Translations under genes and position numbers: made by a program
Notes under the pieces: model-generated
Database searches by the model: none
What the model saw: the letters and a program-made list of their open reading frames with translations, nothing else
What the model was told of the DNA's origin: nothing
DNA from: Solirubrobacter taibaiensis
GTDB lineage: Bacteria; Actinomycetota; Thermoleophilia; Solirubrobacterales; Solirubrobacteraceae
Assembly: GCA_027587225.1 (NCBI GenBank)
Contig: JAPDDQ010000024.1
Span: 1 to 64,000, forward strand
Length of the DNA: 64,000 bases
Direction of reading: 5' to 3'
In this document: positions 40,315 through 49,830 of the stretch, piece by piece
Layout of the letters: each line of letters begins with the position of its first letter
How positions within the stretch are numbered: position 1 is the stretch's first letter

Positions 40315-41862
40315 GTGCCCGATATCGACCGCAAACCGAACATCCTCGTCATCTGGGGCGATGACATCGGGATCACGAACCTGAGCTGTTACAGCGACGG
40401 GCTGATGGGCTACCGCACGCCCAACATCGACCGGATCGCGGACGAGGGCATGCGATTCACCGACTCCTACGGCGAGCAGAGCTGTACGGCGGGCCGGTCG
40501 TCGTTCATCACCGGCCAGAGCGTGTTCCGGACCGGGCTGAGCAAGGTCGGCATGCCGGGTGTCGACGTCGGCCTGCAGGCCGAGGACGTGACGATCGCCG
40601 AGCTGCTCAAGCCGCTCGGGTACGCGACCGGGCAGTTCGGCAAGAACCACCTCGGCGACATGAACAAGTACCTGCCGACGGCGCACGGCTTCGACGAGTT
40701 CTACGGCAACCTCTACCACCTCAACGCCGAAGAGGAGCCCGAGGCCGCGAACTGGCCGTCGATGGAGGAGTTCCCGCGCTTCAATCAGCAGTTCCGCCCG
40801 CGCGGCGTCATCCACTCGTGGGCGACCGACACCGACGATGACACCGACGAGCCGCGGTTCGGGCGCGTCGGCCGCCAGCGCATCGAGGACACCGGCCCGC
40901 TGACGAAGAAGCGGATGGAGACGATCGACGACGAGGTGCTGGACGTCGCGAAGGACTTCATCGGTCGCCAGGCCGAGTCCGAGACGCCGTTCTTCGTCTG
41001 GTTCAACACGACCCACATGCACTTCCGGACGCACCCGAAGCCGGAGAGCGTCGGGCAGGCGGGACGCTGGCAGTCGCCCTACCACGACACGATGGTCGAC
41101 CACGACAAGGTCGTCGGCGCGCTGCTGGACCAGCTCGACGAGCTCGGCCTCGCGGAGAACACGATCGTCGTCTACAGCACGGACAACGGCCCGCACATGA
41201 ACACGTGGCCCGACGGCGGCATGACGCCGTTCCGCAGCGAGAAGAACACCAACTGGGAAGGCGCCTTCCGGATCCCCGAGATGATCCGCTGGCCCGAGAA
41301 GATCGCCGCCGGCACGGTCTCCAACGAGATCATCCAGCACCACGACTGGCTCCCGACGTTCCTGGCTGCCGCGGGCGACCCGGACGTGATGGACAAGCTC
41401 AAGACCGGGCACACGATCGGCGACACGACCTTCAAGGTCCACATCGACGGCTTCAACCTGCTCCCGTACCTGACCGGGGAGGAGGAGCACTCGCCGCGCA
41501 AGGGGCTCATCTACTACTCCGACGACGGCGACGTGCTGGCGATCCGCTACGACAACTGGAAGGTCGTCTTCAAGGAGCAGCGCTGCGTCGGCACGCTGCA
41601 GGTGTGGGCGGAGCCGTTCGTCGACCTGCGCGTGCCCAAGCTCTACAACCTGCGCACGGACCCGTTCGAGCGCGCGGACATCACGTCCAACACGTACTAC
41701 GACTGGCTGTTCGACAACGACTACATGGTGCTGGCGGGGACGTTCCTGGTCACGCAGTTCCTGGAGACGTTCAAGGAGTTCCCCCCGCGGCAGGAGGCCG
41801 CCAGCTTCACGATCAACCACGTGGTCGAGAAGCTCAACGCCTTCCTCACCGCGGGCCGATGA
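40315..41862 (+). CDS. Arylsulfatase (type I), copy 2
   Basis: A 515-residue sulfatase of a different subfamily from the other two. Metal Asp pair in ILVIWGDDIG, active-site motif SCTAGRSSFITGQ (C-x-A-x-R, still a valid FGE site), GKNHLGD, and VVYSTDNGPH for the later metal ligands. GTG 40315 has AGGAG five bases upstream. It is the first gene of a tightly coupled unit: sulfatase-HAD-FGE, each overlapping the next by 4 nt, so the FGE is made together with its likely substrate. Confidence 0.93.
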   Translation: MPDIDRKPNILVIWGDDIGITNLSCYSDGLMGYRTPNIDRIADEGMRFTDSYGEQSCTAGRSSFITGQSVFRTGLSKVGMPGVDVGLQAEDVTIAELLKPLGYATGQFGKNHLGDMNKYLPTAHGFDEFYGNLYHLNAEEEPEAANWPSMEEFPRFNQQFRPRGVIHSWATDTDDDTDEPRFGRVGRQRIEDTGPLTKKRMETIDDEVLDVAKDFIGRQAESETPFFVWFNTTHMHFRTHPKPESVGQAGRWQSPYHDTMVDHDKVVGALLDQLDELGLAENTIVVYSTDNGPHMNTWPDGGMTPFRSEKNTNWEGAFRIPEMIRWPEKIAAGTVSNEIIQHHDWLPTFLAAAGDPDVMDKLKTGHTIGDTTFKVHIDGFNLLPYLTGEEEHSPRKGLIYYSDDGDVLAIRYDNWKVVFKEQRCVGTLQVWAEPFVDLRVPKLYNLRTDPFERADITSNTYYDWLFDNDYMVLAGTFLVTQFLETFKEFPPRQEAASFTINHVVEKLNAFLTAGR

Positions 41863-42683
41863 GCCTGGACTCCTGGAACGACGGGCCGGTGCGCCAGGCG
41901 ATCCTCGACTACCTGGATCGGATCGACGACGTCGCCCCCGCGGACCGCATCGCGGTCGTCGACAACGACGGCACGCTGTGGTGCGAGAAGCCGACCTACA
42001 CGCAGGCGCTGTTCATCCTGCAGAAGCTGGGCGTCGATCCCGCACACGACGAGATCCCGTCGGTGCAGGCGCTGCTGGAGGCGCACGCGGGGATCACCAC
42101 CGACGAGTTCGACGCGGAGGTGGCGCAGTGGTTGGAGGCGTTCCGTCATCCGCGCTTCGGCGTGCCGTTCACCGGCCTCGTGTACGCGCCGATGCTCGAG
42201 CTGCTGGCGCTGCTCCGTGAGCACCAGTTCCGCGTGTTCGTCGTGACCGGCGGCGGGGTGGACTTCGTCCGCCCGGTCGCGACCCAGATCTATGGCGTCG
42301 AGCCCGACGACGTCGTCGGCTCGGCCATCCAGGTCGAGTTCGCCCGCGAAGACGGGCGCGTGGTCCTGAACCGCACGGCCAAGCTCGCCGGCCCACCCGA
42401 CGAGGGGCCGCCGAAGGTGGTCAACATCCACGGCCACATCGGCCGCCGGCCGCTCGTCGCGATCGGCAACAGCGCCGGCGACGCGGAGATGCTCGAGTAC
42501 GCGCACACCGGTTCGCTGCCGTCGCTGTGCCTGGTCGTCAACCACGACGACGAAGAGCGCGAGTACGCGTACGGCGGCGCGGCGTTGACGAACCCGGACG
42601 CCGAGGACATCCTCGTGACCGCGAAGCGGTTCAATTGGACCGTGGTCAGCATGCGCGACGACTGGAGCCGCGTCTTCGGATGA
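41859..42683 (+). CDS. HAD-superfamily phosphatase/hydrolase
   Basis: A 274-residue HAD hydrolase of the phosphoserine phosphatase type: motif I VVDNDGTLW (DxDxT class, the first Asp as nucleophile), motif II VFVVTGGGVDFVR, and motif IV AIGNSAGDAEML. The cap is small and helical. The substrate is unknown; its place between a sulfatase and an FGE suggests a role in breakdown of phosphorylated or sulfated organics. ATGA overlaps on both sides. Confidence 0.88.
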   Translation: MSLDSWNDGPVRQAILDYLDRIDDVAPADRIAVVDNDGTLWCEKPTYTQALFILQKLGVDPAHDEIPSVQALLEAHAGITTDEFDAEVAQWLEAFRHPRFGVPFTGLVYAPMLELLALLREHQFRVFVVTGGGVDFVRPVATQIYGVEPDDVVGSAIQVEFAREDGRVVLNRTAKLAGPPDEGPPKVVNIHGHIGRRPLVAIGNSAGDAEMLEYAHTGSLPSLCLVVNHDDEEREYAYGGAALTNPDAEDILVTAKRFNWTVVSMRDDWSRVFG

Positions 42684-43528
42684 AGCTGGTAGAGGCGGGA
42701 ACGTTCCGGATGGGCTCCGCGGAGCACTACGCCGAAGAGGCGCCGGTGCGCGAGGTGGCGCTTCCCGGGTTCACGATCAGCCCGTACGCGGTCACGAACG
42801 AGGAATACGCGGCGTTCGTGGCCGCCACCGGGTACGCGACCGTGGCCGAGCGCCCGCTCGACCCGGCTGACTTTCCCGGCGCCCCGGCGGCCAATCTCCA
42901 GCCCGGCTCCATGGTGTTCACGCGCACGCGCGGGCCGGTCGACCTGCGCCACATCAACCAGTGGTGGCGGTGGGTGCCGGGCGCCTCGTGGCGGCATCCG
43001 GAAGGCCCGGGCAGTTCGACCAAGGGACGCGAACGACATCCAGTCGTGCAGGTCGCCTATGAGGATGCGGTGGCCTACGCCGACTGGGCGGGCCTGCGCC
43101 TGCCCAGCGAGGCCGAGTGGGAGCGGGCCGCGCGCGGCGACCTGGACGGCGCCGAGTTCACCTGGGGCGAAGGACCGGAGTCCGGCGGCGCACGGCTCGC
43201 GAACTACTGGCACGGCGACTTCCCCTGGCGTCCCGAACCCGGCTACGGGACGACCGCGCCGGTGGGATCCTTCCCGCCCAACGGACTCGGGCTCTACGAC
43301 ATGGCCGGCAACGTCTGGGAGTGGACGACGGACTGGTACGGCGGGTCCGAAGCGGCGAGCCGGGACCCTGGCCAGCCGCAGTTCTCCGTCCCGCGCCGGG
43401 TCGTCAAGGGCGGGTCGTTCCTGTGCGCCGACAGCTACTGCCGGCGCTACCGCCCCGCGGCCCGGCGCCCACAGATGATCGACACCGGCATGAGCCACAT
43501 CGGCTTCCGCTGCGCGGCTGATCCGTAG
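42680..43528 (+). CDS. Formylglycine-generating enzyme (SUMF1/FGE family), copy 2
   Basis: A 282-residue FGE. Active-site cysteines are in GGSFLCADSYCRRYRPAARRP (C-x4-C), as in copy 1, together with MGSAEHYAEEAPVREV, EWERAARGD and AGNVWEWTTDWY. Last gene of the sulfatase-HAD-FGE operon. It is about as long as copy 1 but clearly diverged, so the two may serve different sulfatases or conditions. It ends 1 nt from the convergent DUF389 gene. Confidence 0.93.
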   Translation: MKLVEAGTFRMGSAEHYAEEAPVREVALPGFTISPYAVTNEEYAAFVAATGYATVAERPLDPADFPGAPAANLQPGSMVFTRTRGPVDLRHINQWWRWVPGASWRHPEGPGSSTKGRERHPVVQVAYEDAVAYADWAGLRLPSEAEWERAARGDLDGAEFTWGEGPESGGARLANYWHGDFPWRPEPGYGTTAPVGSFPPNGLGLYDMAGNVWEWTTDWYGGSEAASRDPGQPQFSVPRRVVKGGSFLCADSYCRRYRPAARRPQMIDTGMSHIGFRCAADP

Positions 43529-43529
43529 C

Positions 43530-44540
43530 TCACGGGACGGTGCCCAAAGCGCGGCGCTGCCCCGGCAGGCGGTTGATCTCGACCGGCGTGCCCCGCGGCA
43601 CGGCGTCGGCCAGCTCGGGAAGCAGCTGCGGGTCGGCGCTGCCGTCCGCGCGGCCCTCGACGAGCACGACGAGGGCCGCGCCCTCGTAATGCGTGTTGAC
43701 CAGCTGCTCGCCGTTGCGCTCGGCCCAGCTCGTGGCGATGTCGCTCGCGGCCGCCTGGCGCTGCTGCAGCTGGACGGTCCGGAAGGTCGCGACCGAGAGC
43801 GCGAGCACGACCACCGTGCCGGCGGCCGCGACGACGAGGTAGGCCGGGCGGCGGCGCACGCCCTCGGCTCCCGGGAGTAGCTTCAGCAGCGAGTACAACA
43901 GGCTGCCGGCGACGATGATCGCGAGCACGTTCGTCGTGAACAGCAGCAGCGCGCCGAGCGCGTCGTCCCACGCGCCGTCGGCGGCGGTGATGCCGACGAC
44001 GGCGAGCGGCGGCACGAGCGAGATCGCGATCGCGACACCCGGCAGGATGTCGCCGATGTCGCGCCGGGCGATCGCGAGCGATCCCGCCAGCCCCGTGGCC
44101 GCCGCGGCCACGAGGTCGATCAGCGTCGGCGCGACGCGCCCGGTGATCTGCGCGTTGGATGCGGGCACGACGATCTGCGGCAGGACGAACTCGGCGACCG
44201 CGCCGATCAACACCACGGCCAGCCCGGCGGTGACCAGGATCCGCATCGACTGCAGCAACGCGCGCAGCTCGCCGCCGGCCAGGCCCACCGCGACGCCCTG
44301 GATCGGTGTGGCCAGCGGGGCGATGATCATCGCCCCGATCACCGTCGCCGTCGAGTCGCCGATCACGCCCGCGGACGCGATCACCGCGGACAGCACGAGC
44401 AGCAGCCAGAAGCGGCTCAGCTTGGCGGGTGCATCGCCGGCGAACAGGTAGACGGCGTCGCGGACTTCGTCCGCCGTGCGCAGCTCTCCGCTGAGCCACG
44501 GCGCGACCCGCTTGTCGGTCAGGATCGACACCACGTCCAT
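43530..44540 (-). CDS. DUF389-family membrane protein
   Basis: A 336-residue membrane protein with about eight helices. The DUF389 marks are SAVIASAGVIGDSTATVIGAMIIAPLATPIQGVAVGL and PGVAIAISLVPPLAVVGI, with a soluble C-terminal domain (residues 260-336). Function unknown. ATG at 44540 is 13 nt from the dyad; GTG 44531 would give the standard 22 nt and is a good alternative start. Confidence 0.85.
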   Translation of the reverse strand: MDVVSILTDKRVAPWLSGELRTADEVRDAVYLFAGDAPAKLSRFWLLLVLSAVIASAGVIGDSTATVIGAMIIAPLATPIQGVAVGLAGGELRALLQSMRILVTAGLAVVLIGAVAEFVLPQIVVPASNAQITGRVAPTLIDLVAAAATGLAGSLAIARRDIGDILPGVAIAISLVPPLAVVGITAADGAWDDALGALLLFTTNVLAIIVAGSLLYSLLKLLPGAEGVRRRPAYLVVAAAGTVVVLALSVATFRTVQLQQRQAAASDIATSWAERNGEQLVNTHYEGAALVVLVEGRADGSADPQLLPELADAVPRGTPVEINRLPGQRRALGTVP

Positions 44541-44553
44541 CCTGTCGGCTGCG

Positions 44554-44596
44554 GAATGGACGGACGTCGCCCTCCCCGGGTGATTTTCACTCACCC
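44554..44596. promoter_or_regulatory. Paired island dyads between DUF389 and L,D-transpeptidase genes
   Basis: GAATGG-N7-TCGCCC at 44554-44572 and GGGTGA-N7-TCACCC at 44578-44596, 24 bp apart. The right-hand edge touches an ATG at 44597 but is exactly 24 nt from the ATG at 44621, which supports 44621 as the true start. Confidence 0.72.
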
Positions 44597-44620
44597 ATGC
44601 GGCACGCAAACTGCGCGGCG

Positions 44621-45295
44621 ATGAGACGGGCATCGCTGGCATTGGCGGTCGTGGCCGCGGTGGTGTGGGCGGAGCCGGCGCGGGGGGAGCGACTGTCGAA
44701 CGAGCGCACGCTCAGCCGCTGGGCGTATCCAGAACGGCTCGGGTGGGCGCGCAGCGCGCCGAGCACCGACGCGCGGCGGGTGGCGCGCCTGCGCACGCTC
44801 ACCGAGGACGGGCACCCCGAGCTGTATCTCGCGCTGCGCGAGGAGCGAGGCTGGGTGCAGGTGCGGTTGCCGCGGCGTCCGAACGGCTCCAAGGGCTGGG
44901 TTCCGCGCGCGTACCTCGGACGGCTGCGCACGGTACGGACCGCGCTCGAGATCGACCGAAGCCGTCAGCGCGCGTGGTTGCGCCGGGCAGGTCGGGTCGT
45001 GTGGTCGGCGCCGATCGGCATCGGCAAGCGCGGCACCCCGACGCCGGCCGGCCGCTTCTACGTGCGCGAGAAGCTTCGGGGTGACGGCGCCACGTACGGA
45101 TCGTGGGCGATCGGCACGAGCGCCTACTCGTCACTTTCGGACTGGCCCGGCGGCGGTGTCGTCGGCATCCACGGCACGGACCGCCCTGACCAGATCCCGG
45201 GGCGCCCCTCGCACGGCTGCGTGCGCCTCACCAACCGCGACGTCACCGCGCTGGTGCGTCGCCTTCCTCTGGGGACGCCGATATGGGTGCACTGA
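44621..45295 (+). CDS. Secreted L,D-transpeptidase (YkuD domain)
   Basis: A 224-residue exported enzyme that cross-links peptidoglycan 3-3 or attaches proteins to it. A signal peptide (MRRASLALAVVAAVVWAEPARG) is followed by an SH3-like region (ELYLALREERGWVQVRLPRRPNGSKGWVPRAYLG) and the YkuD domain ending in HGTDRPDQIPGRPSHGCVRL, with the catalytic Cys. I chose ATG 44621 over 44597 because it gives a cleaner signal peptide and the standard dyad distance. It overlaps the next gene by 13 nt. Confidence 0.9.
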   Translation: MRRASLALAVVAAVVWAEPARGERLSNERTLSRWAYPERLGWARSAPSTDARRVARLRTLTEDGHPELYLALREERGWVQVRLPRRPNGSKGWVPRAYLGRLRTVRTALEIDRSRQRAWLRRAGRVVWSAPIGIGKRGTPTPAGRFYVREKLRGDGATYGSWAIGTSAYSSLSDWPGGGVVGIHGTDRPDQIPGRPSHGCVRLTNRDVTALVRRLPLGTPIWVH

Positions 45296-47478
45296 GAGTC
45301 CTGGCCATCGCGACCGTGGGCGCGGCGGTGCTTGCCCCGGAGGCCGCGGCCCAGCAACGGCTCGTCACGTACGCGGCACGGGCGTGTCCCAGCTACGACT
45401 CGGTGCGCGCGAACCTCGCGCGCAACGACATCCAAGAGAGCCTGCAGGACCTCGGGGCGAACACGCTGTACGTCAGCGGCGAGCTGATCTCGGCGGCGAA
45501 AGAGCTCGAGGGCCAGCCGCGCTGCCGGCCGCTCCCGAACTGGCGCTTCGTGCTGGGCACGGGCTTTCAGACGCAGGCCGTGAACGGGCCCTGGGGCTCG
45601 CTCTCGCGCGTCTCGGGCGCGTACGACACGTCGATCGTCACGCAGGCGGCGACGCCGTTGCTCGATCGCACCGGCGGACCCGTCGGCCGGGACCTGCCGG
45701 GGGCGGTCACGGTCGCGCTCACCGACGATCAGTCGGAGCGGTCACAGGCCTACAGCTCGCTGTGGCTGCAGGCGGGAGCCGTCGACGACCCGGTGCTCGA
45801 CAAGGTCTACCCGGGGCAGTACGGCTTCGCGGCGCTCCGCTGCGCGGTCGACGATCTCAACGGCGACAACGTCGAGTACATCACCTATCCCAACGGCGTC
45901 AGCCACGTGCTGTGTTACGCGTACTACGTCGAGCCGCCGCCGACGAGCGGGACGATCATCGTCCGCAAGGTCGTCGACGACCCGGAGGCGACCGCGCGCC
46001 AGGACTTCTCGTTCAGCGGCAACATCACCTACAACGCGGACGGTCGCTTCACGCTGTCGGCCGCGAACGGATCGCCCGCGAGTACGACGTTCTACCGCGC
46101 CGCGGGCACGGCCGAGCCGTGGACCTTCACGGAGCAGGTGCCGGCCGGCTGGTCGCTCACCGGGCTCGCGTGCACGTCGGCGACCGGCGCGAGCACGACC
46201 ACCACGACCCTGGCGACCGGCGAGACGCGTGTCGCGCTCGCGAGCGGTGACACGGTCACGTGTACCTACACGAACCGCCTGCTGCCGACGCTCGCGGGGC
46301 TGCAGCTCTCCAAGCGCACGCTTGGCGGCGTCGGCTCGTTCCGCTTCGCGATCGCCGGGCCGGACAGCGGGAGCCAGACGATCGCCACCACGGAGCCCCG
46401 CGTGGCGGTCGCCGGCACGCCGCTCGAGGGCTCACCTGGCTCCTATACCGTGACCGAGCGCTTGCCCGCCGTCACGCCCGAGGGCCGCTGGCGTCCGGTC
46501 AAAGCGACGTGTGACGGCAAAGCGTTCGACCCGCTCGAACCGGTGCGCTTCACCGTCGAGGCCGGCGGGGGCGTTGCCTGCGAGTTCACGAACGAGTTCA
46601 TCCCGGCCGGCAAGCTGCGGCTTCGCAAGGTCACGCGCGGCGGAGTCGCCACGGCGTTCTTCCAGATCTCGCCGCGTGGCGCCAACGCGGAACCGTTGCT
46701 CCAGCGGGCCCGGGTGCGGCGGCAGCTCATCCCCGTGACCGCCACCGGCGACGACACGAGCGCACTGCCGCTCGGCGTCTACGACATCCGCGAGTTCGGA
46801 CGGCAGGTGACGTCGCAGGGCATCTGGCGGGTGGAGTCCGTGCTGTGCGACGGGCGCCCCGTGGCCAACGCGCAGGGACGCACGCAGGTGCGGCTGACCC
46901 GCGCGGACCCGAGCAAGGACTGCACGTTCGTCAACCGCTTCGTCCGCTCGGGACCGCCTCCCCCGGAGCCCACACCGACGCCGACCCCCACGCCCGAGCC
47001 GCCGACACCGGTGCCCACCACGTCACCGACACCGGCCCCGACGCCGGAGCCGCCTGACCAGGGCGGTGTGCTGCCGGCCAACGGCCCGAACGCCGATCTG
47101 GTCGTGACCAAGCGCGTCTCCCCGCGCAGCGCGCGCCCCGGGCAGCCGGTCGAGTACACGATCACCGTCGTCAACCGCGGCCCGGACCCGGCCTCCCAGG
47201 TCGTGGCCACCGAGGTCCGGCCCCGGAACACGCGCGAGCTGACGCTCTCGACCACCCGCGGCACCTGCACAGGGACGCGGCCCGCCAGCTGCAACATCGG
47301 CACCCTCCGATCGGGCCAGCGCGCCGTGATCACGGTCGACACCGTCGCCGGGGATCCCGGCCAGAGCGTCAACCAGGTCGCGGTCGTCTCCGCCAGCGAC
47401 GACCCGAACCTGGCCAACAACCTCGCGGACGCGACGTTGATCGTGCTCCCGCCGACCGCACCGCGCTTCACCGGATGA
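45283..47478 (+). CDS. Secreted multi-domain SpaA/DUF11-like surface protein
   Basis: A 731-residue exported protein. Signal peptide residues 1-23 (ending AAA). Residues 25-215 form a Cys-containing N-terminal domain of unknown type. Residues 220-560 contain three prealbumin-like (SpaA/Cna-B type) units, each ending in CTYTN, CEFTN or CTFVN (conserved Cys-x-[YF]-x-N). A Pro/Thr linker follows (565-610), then a DUF11/CARDB-like domain (DLVVTKRVSPRSARPGQPVEYTITVVNRGPD). There is no LPxTG or hydrophobic tail, so anchoring is unclear; the overlapping L,D-transpeptidase could attach it to the wall, but that is speculation. Confidence 0.88.
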   Translation: MGALRVLAIATVGAAVLAPEAAAQQRLVTYAARACPSYDSVRANLARNDIQESLQDLGANTLYVSGELISAAKELEGQPRCRPLPNWRFVLGTGFQTQAVNGPWGSLSRVSGAYDTSIVTQAATPLLDRTGGPVGRDLPGAVTVALTDDQSERSQAYSSLWLQAGAVDDPVLDKVYPGQYGFAALRCAVDDLNGDNVEYITYPNGVSHVLCYAYYVEPPPTSGTIIVRKVVDDPEATARQDFSFSGNITYNADGRFTLSAANGSPASTTFYRAAGTAEPWTFTEQVPAGWSLTGLACTSATGASTTTTTLATGETRVALASGDTVTCTYTNRLLPTLAGLQLSKRTLGGVGSFRFAIAGPDSGSQTIATTEPRVAVAGTPLEGSPGSYTVTERLPAVTPEGRWRPVKATCDGKAFDPLEPVRFTVEAGGGVACEFTNEFIPAGKLRLRKVTRGGVATAFFQISPRGANAEPLLQRARVRRQLIPVTATGDDTSALPLGVYDIREFGRQVTSQGIWRVESVLCDGRPVANAQGRTQVRLTRADPSKDCTFVNRFVRSGPPPPEPTPTPTPTPEPPTPVPTTSPTPAPTPEPPDQGGVLPANGPNADLVVTKRVSPRSARPGQPVEYTITVVNRGPDPASQVVATEVRPRNTRELTLSTTRGTCTGTRPASCNIGTLRSGQRAVITVDTVAGDPGQSVNQVAVVSASDDPNLANNLADATLIVLPPTAPRFTG

Positions 47479-47502
47479 GACTCGACGAAAAGGAACACCA
47501 CT

Positions 47503-49830
47503 GTGGCTAAGCCGTTCAAGGGCGTAATCAATCTCGACGTCCGTGACTCGGTCATGGACTGGGACGCGTTCCGGGACGACCCCGCGCCGGCGGGCTCCCC
47601 GAACGTGCTCGTGGTGCTGTACGACGACACGGGCCTCGCGGCCTGGTCGACGTACGGCGGGCGCATCAACATGCCCACGCTCGACCGGCTGGCGGCGAAC
47701 GGGCTGACCTACAGCCAGTGGCACACGACCGCGCTGTGCTCGCCGACGCGCTCGTGCTTCCTGACCGGGCGCAACCACCATTCGAACGGCTTCGCGCAGA
47801 TCGCCGAGGGCGCGCAGGGCTTCCCGGGGCACACCGGGATGATCCCGATGGAGAACGCGACGATGGCCGAGGTTCTCCGTGAGAACGGGTGGAACACGTT
47901 CTGGGTCGGCAAGAACCACAACGTCCCGCTCGAGGACTGGGCGATGGGCGGCTCCAAGAAGCACTGGCCGCTCGCGCGCGGGTTCGATCGCTTCTACGGC
48001 TTCCTGGGTGGCGAGACCAACCAGTGGTATCCGACGCTGGCCGAGGACAACCACTACGTCGAGCAGCCGGCGACCCCCGAAGAGGGCTATCACCTGTCCA
48101 AGGACCTCGCGGACAAGGCGCTCGGATTCATCCGCGACTCCAAGCAGTCACACCCCGACAAGCCGTGGTACATGTGGTTCTGCCCCGGCGCCAACCACGC
48201 GCCGCACCACGCCCCGCAGGAGTACATCGACAAGTACAAGGGCCAGTTCGACGACGGCTACGAGGCGTACCGCGAGTGGGTGCTGCCGCGGATGATCGAG
48301 CGCGGGATCCTGCCCGAGGGCACGGAGCTGACGCCCATCAACCCGTTGCCCGAGGGGCAGACGATCGCGACGGACCAGGTGCGTCCGTGGGACACGCTGT
48401 CCGACGATGAGAAGCGGCTGTTCAGCCGCATGGCCGAGGTGTACGCGGGCTTCAGCGAGTACACCGACGCGCAGGTCGGACGGATCGTCGACTACCTCGA
48501 GGCGTCCGGCCAGCTCGAGAACACGATCGTCATCTACGCGGCCGACAATGGCGCCTCGGGCGAAGGGTCGCCGGACGGGTCGGTGAACGAGAACAAGGTC
48601 TTCAACGCCTATCCGGACGACATCGCGCAGAACCTCACGATGCTCGACCAGCTCGGTTCGCCCGAGACCTACAACCACTACCCGACCGGCTGGGCGACCG
48701 CCTTCTCGACGCCGTTCAAGATGTTCAAGCGCTACACGTACCAGGGCGGCGTCAGCGATCCGCTGGTGGTCTCGTGGCCGGCCGGGATCAAGGCCCGCGG
48801 CGAGGTCCGCGACCAGTACCACCACTGCACGGACATCGTCCCGACGATCCTCGAGTGCTGCGGCGTCGAGTTCCCGGATTTCGTCCAGGGCTACGAGCAG
48901 TCGCCGCTCCCAGGCGTCTCGATGCGCTACTCGTTCGACGACGCCTCCGCCGCGACCGCCAAGCAGATCCAGTACTACGAGATGTTCGGGACGCGAGCCC
49001 TGTGGCACGAGGGCTGGAAGGTCGTCGCCGAGCGCGGCCCGAACCTCGGGGCGGGCAACTTCGACAACGAGACCTGGCAGCTGTTCAACACGGACGTCGA
49101 TCGCTCGGAGTCCCACGACCTCGCGGCCGAGCATCCCGACAAGGTCAAGCAGCTGGTCGACCTGTGGCTCGTCGAGGCCGGCAAGTACGACGTGCTGCCG
49201 CTCGACGACCGCACGCTCGCCGAGCTCGTGGCGGTGATGCCCGAGGCCATGCTCCCGCCCGGCGGCGTGTGGCGCTACTACCCGGGGACGACCGAGGTCC
49301 CGGAGTTCGTGGCGGCGAACACGCGCGGACGCTCCTACAAGATCCTGGCCGAGGTCGAGATCGGCGGCAACGGCGGCGCGGAGGGCGTGATCTTCGCCCA
49401 GGGTGCCCGTTTCGGCGGCCACTCGCTGTTCGTCAAGGACCACAAGCTCTGGTACGCGTACAACTTCATCGGCATCCCACCCGAGCAGCAGCTCGTGTCC
49501 GAGGGGGACCTGGCCGCCGGCCGGCACGTCGTCGGCGTGGAGTTCGCCAAGCAGTCGGTGGGCGACCGCCACGAGACCCTCGGCGTGGCGAAGCTCTACA
49601 TCGACGACGAGGTCGTGGCCGAGAGCGAGTGGAAGACGCAGCCCGGGCACTTCGCGCTGTGCGGCGAGGGGCTGACGATCGGACGGGACTCGAGCGACCC
49701 CGTGAGCCAGGAGTATCCGCCCGGCTTCGATTTCAGCGGCGGGCGCATCCTCGAGGTCGAGGTCAACGTGGGCGACGACGTGTACCTGGACGTCGAGCGC
49801 GAACTGGCCGCCGCCATGGCGCGCGACTAA
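47503..49830 (+). CDS. Arylsulfatase (type I), copy 3
   Basis: A 775-residue sulfatase, a paralogue of the one at 37670 by length, order and ending. VLYDDTGLA holds metal Asp residues, CSPTRSCFLTGR is the FGE target, and GKNHNVP and VIYAADNGASGEG follow. The lectin-like C-terminal domain runs from about residue 600 (YKILAEVEIGGNGGAEGVIFAQGA). GTG 47503 is preceded by AAAGGAAC. The stop overlaps the convergent SulP gene by 4 nt, linking a sulfatase with a possible sulfate transporter. Confidence 0.93.
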   Translation: MAKPFKGVINLDVRDSVMDWDAFRDDPAPAGSPNVLVVLYDDTGLAAWSTYGGRINMPTLDRLAANGLTYSQWHTTALCSPTRSCFLTGRNHHSNGFAQIAEGAQGFPGHTGMIPMENATMAEVLRENGWNTFWVGKNHNVPLEDWAMGGSKKHWPLARGFDRFYGFLGGETNQWYPTLAEDNHYVEQPATPEEGYHLSKDLADKALGFIRDSKQSHPDKPWYMWFCPGANHAPHHAPQEYIDKYKGQFDDGYEAYREWVLPRMIERGILPEGTELTPINPLPEGQTIATDQVRPWDTLSDDEKRLFSRMAEVYAGFSEYTDAQVGRIVDYLEASGQLENTIVIYAADNGASGEGSPDGSVNENKVFNAYPDDIAQNLTMLDQLGSPETYNHYPTGWATAFSTPFKMFKRYTYQGGVSDPLVVSWPAGIKARGEVRDQYHHCTDIVPTILECCGVEFPDFVQGYEQSPLPGVSMRYSFDDASAATAKQIQYYEMFGTRALWHEGWKVVAERGPNLGAGNFDNETWQLFNTDVDRSESHDLAAEHPDKVKQLVDLWLVEAGKYDVLPLDDRTLAELVAVMPEAMLPPGGVWRYYPGTTEVPEFVAANTRGRSYKILAEVEIGGNGGAEGVIFAQGARFGGHSLFVKDHKLWYAYNFIGIPPEQQLVSEGDLAAGRHVVGVEFAKQSVGDRHETLGVAKLYIDDEVVAESEWKTQPGHFALCGEGLTIGRDSSDPVSQEYPPGFDFSGGRILEVEVNVGDDVYLDVERELAAAMARD

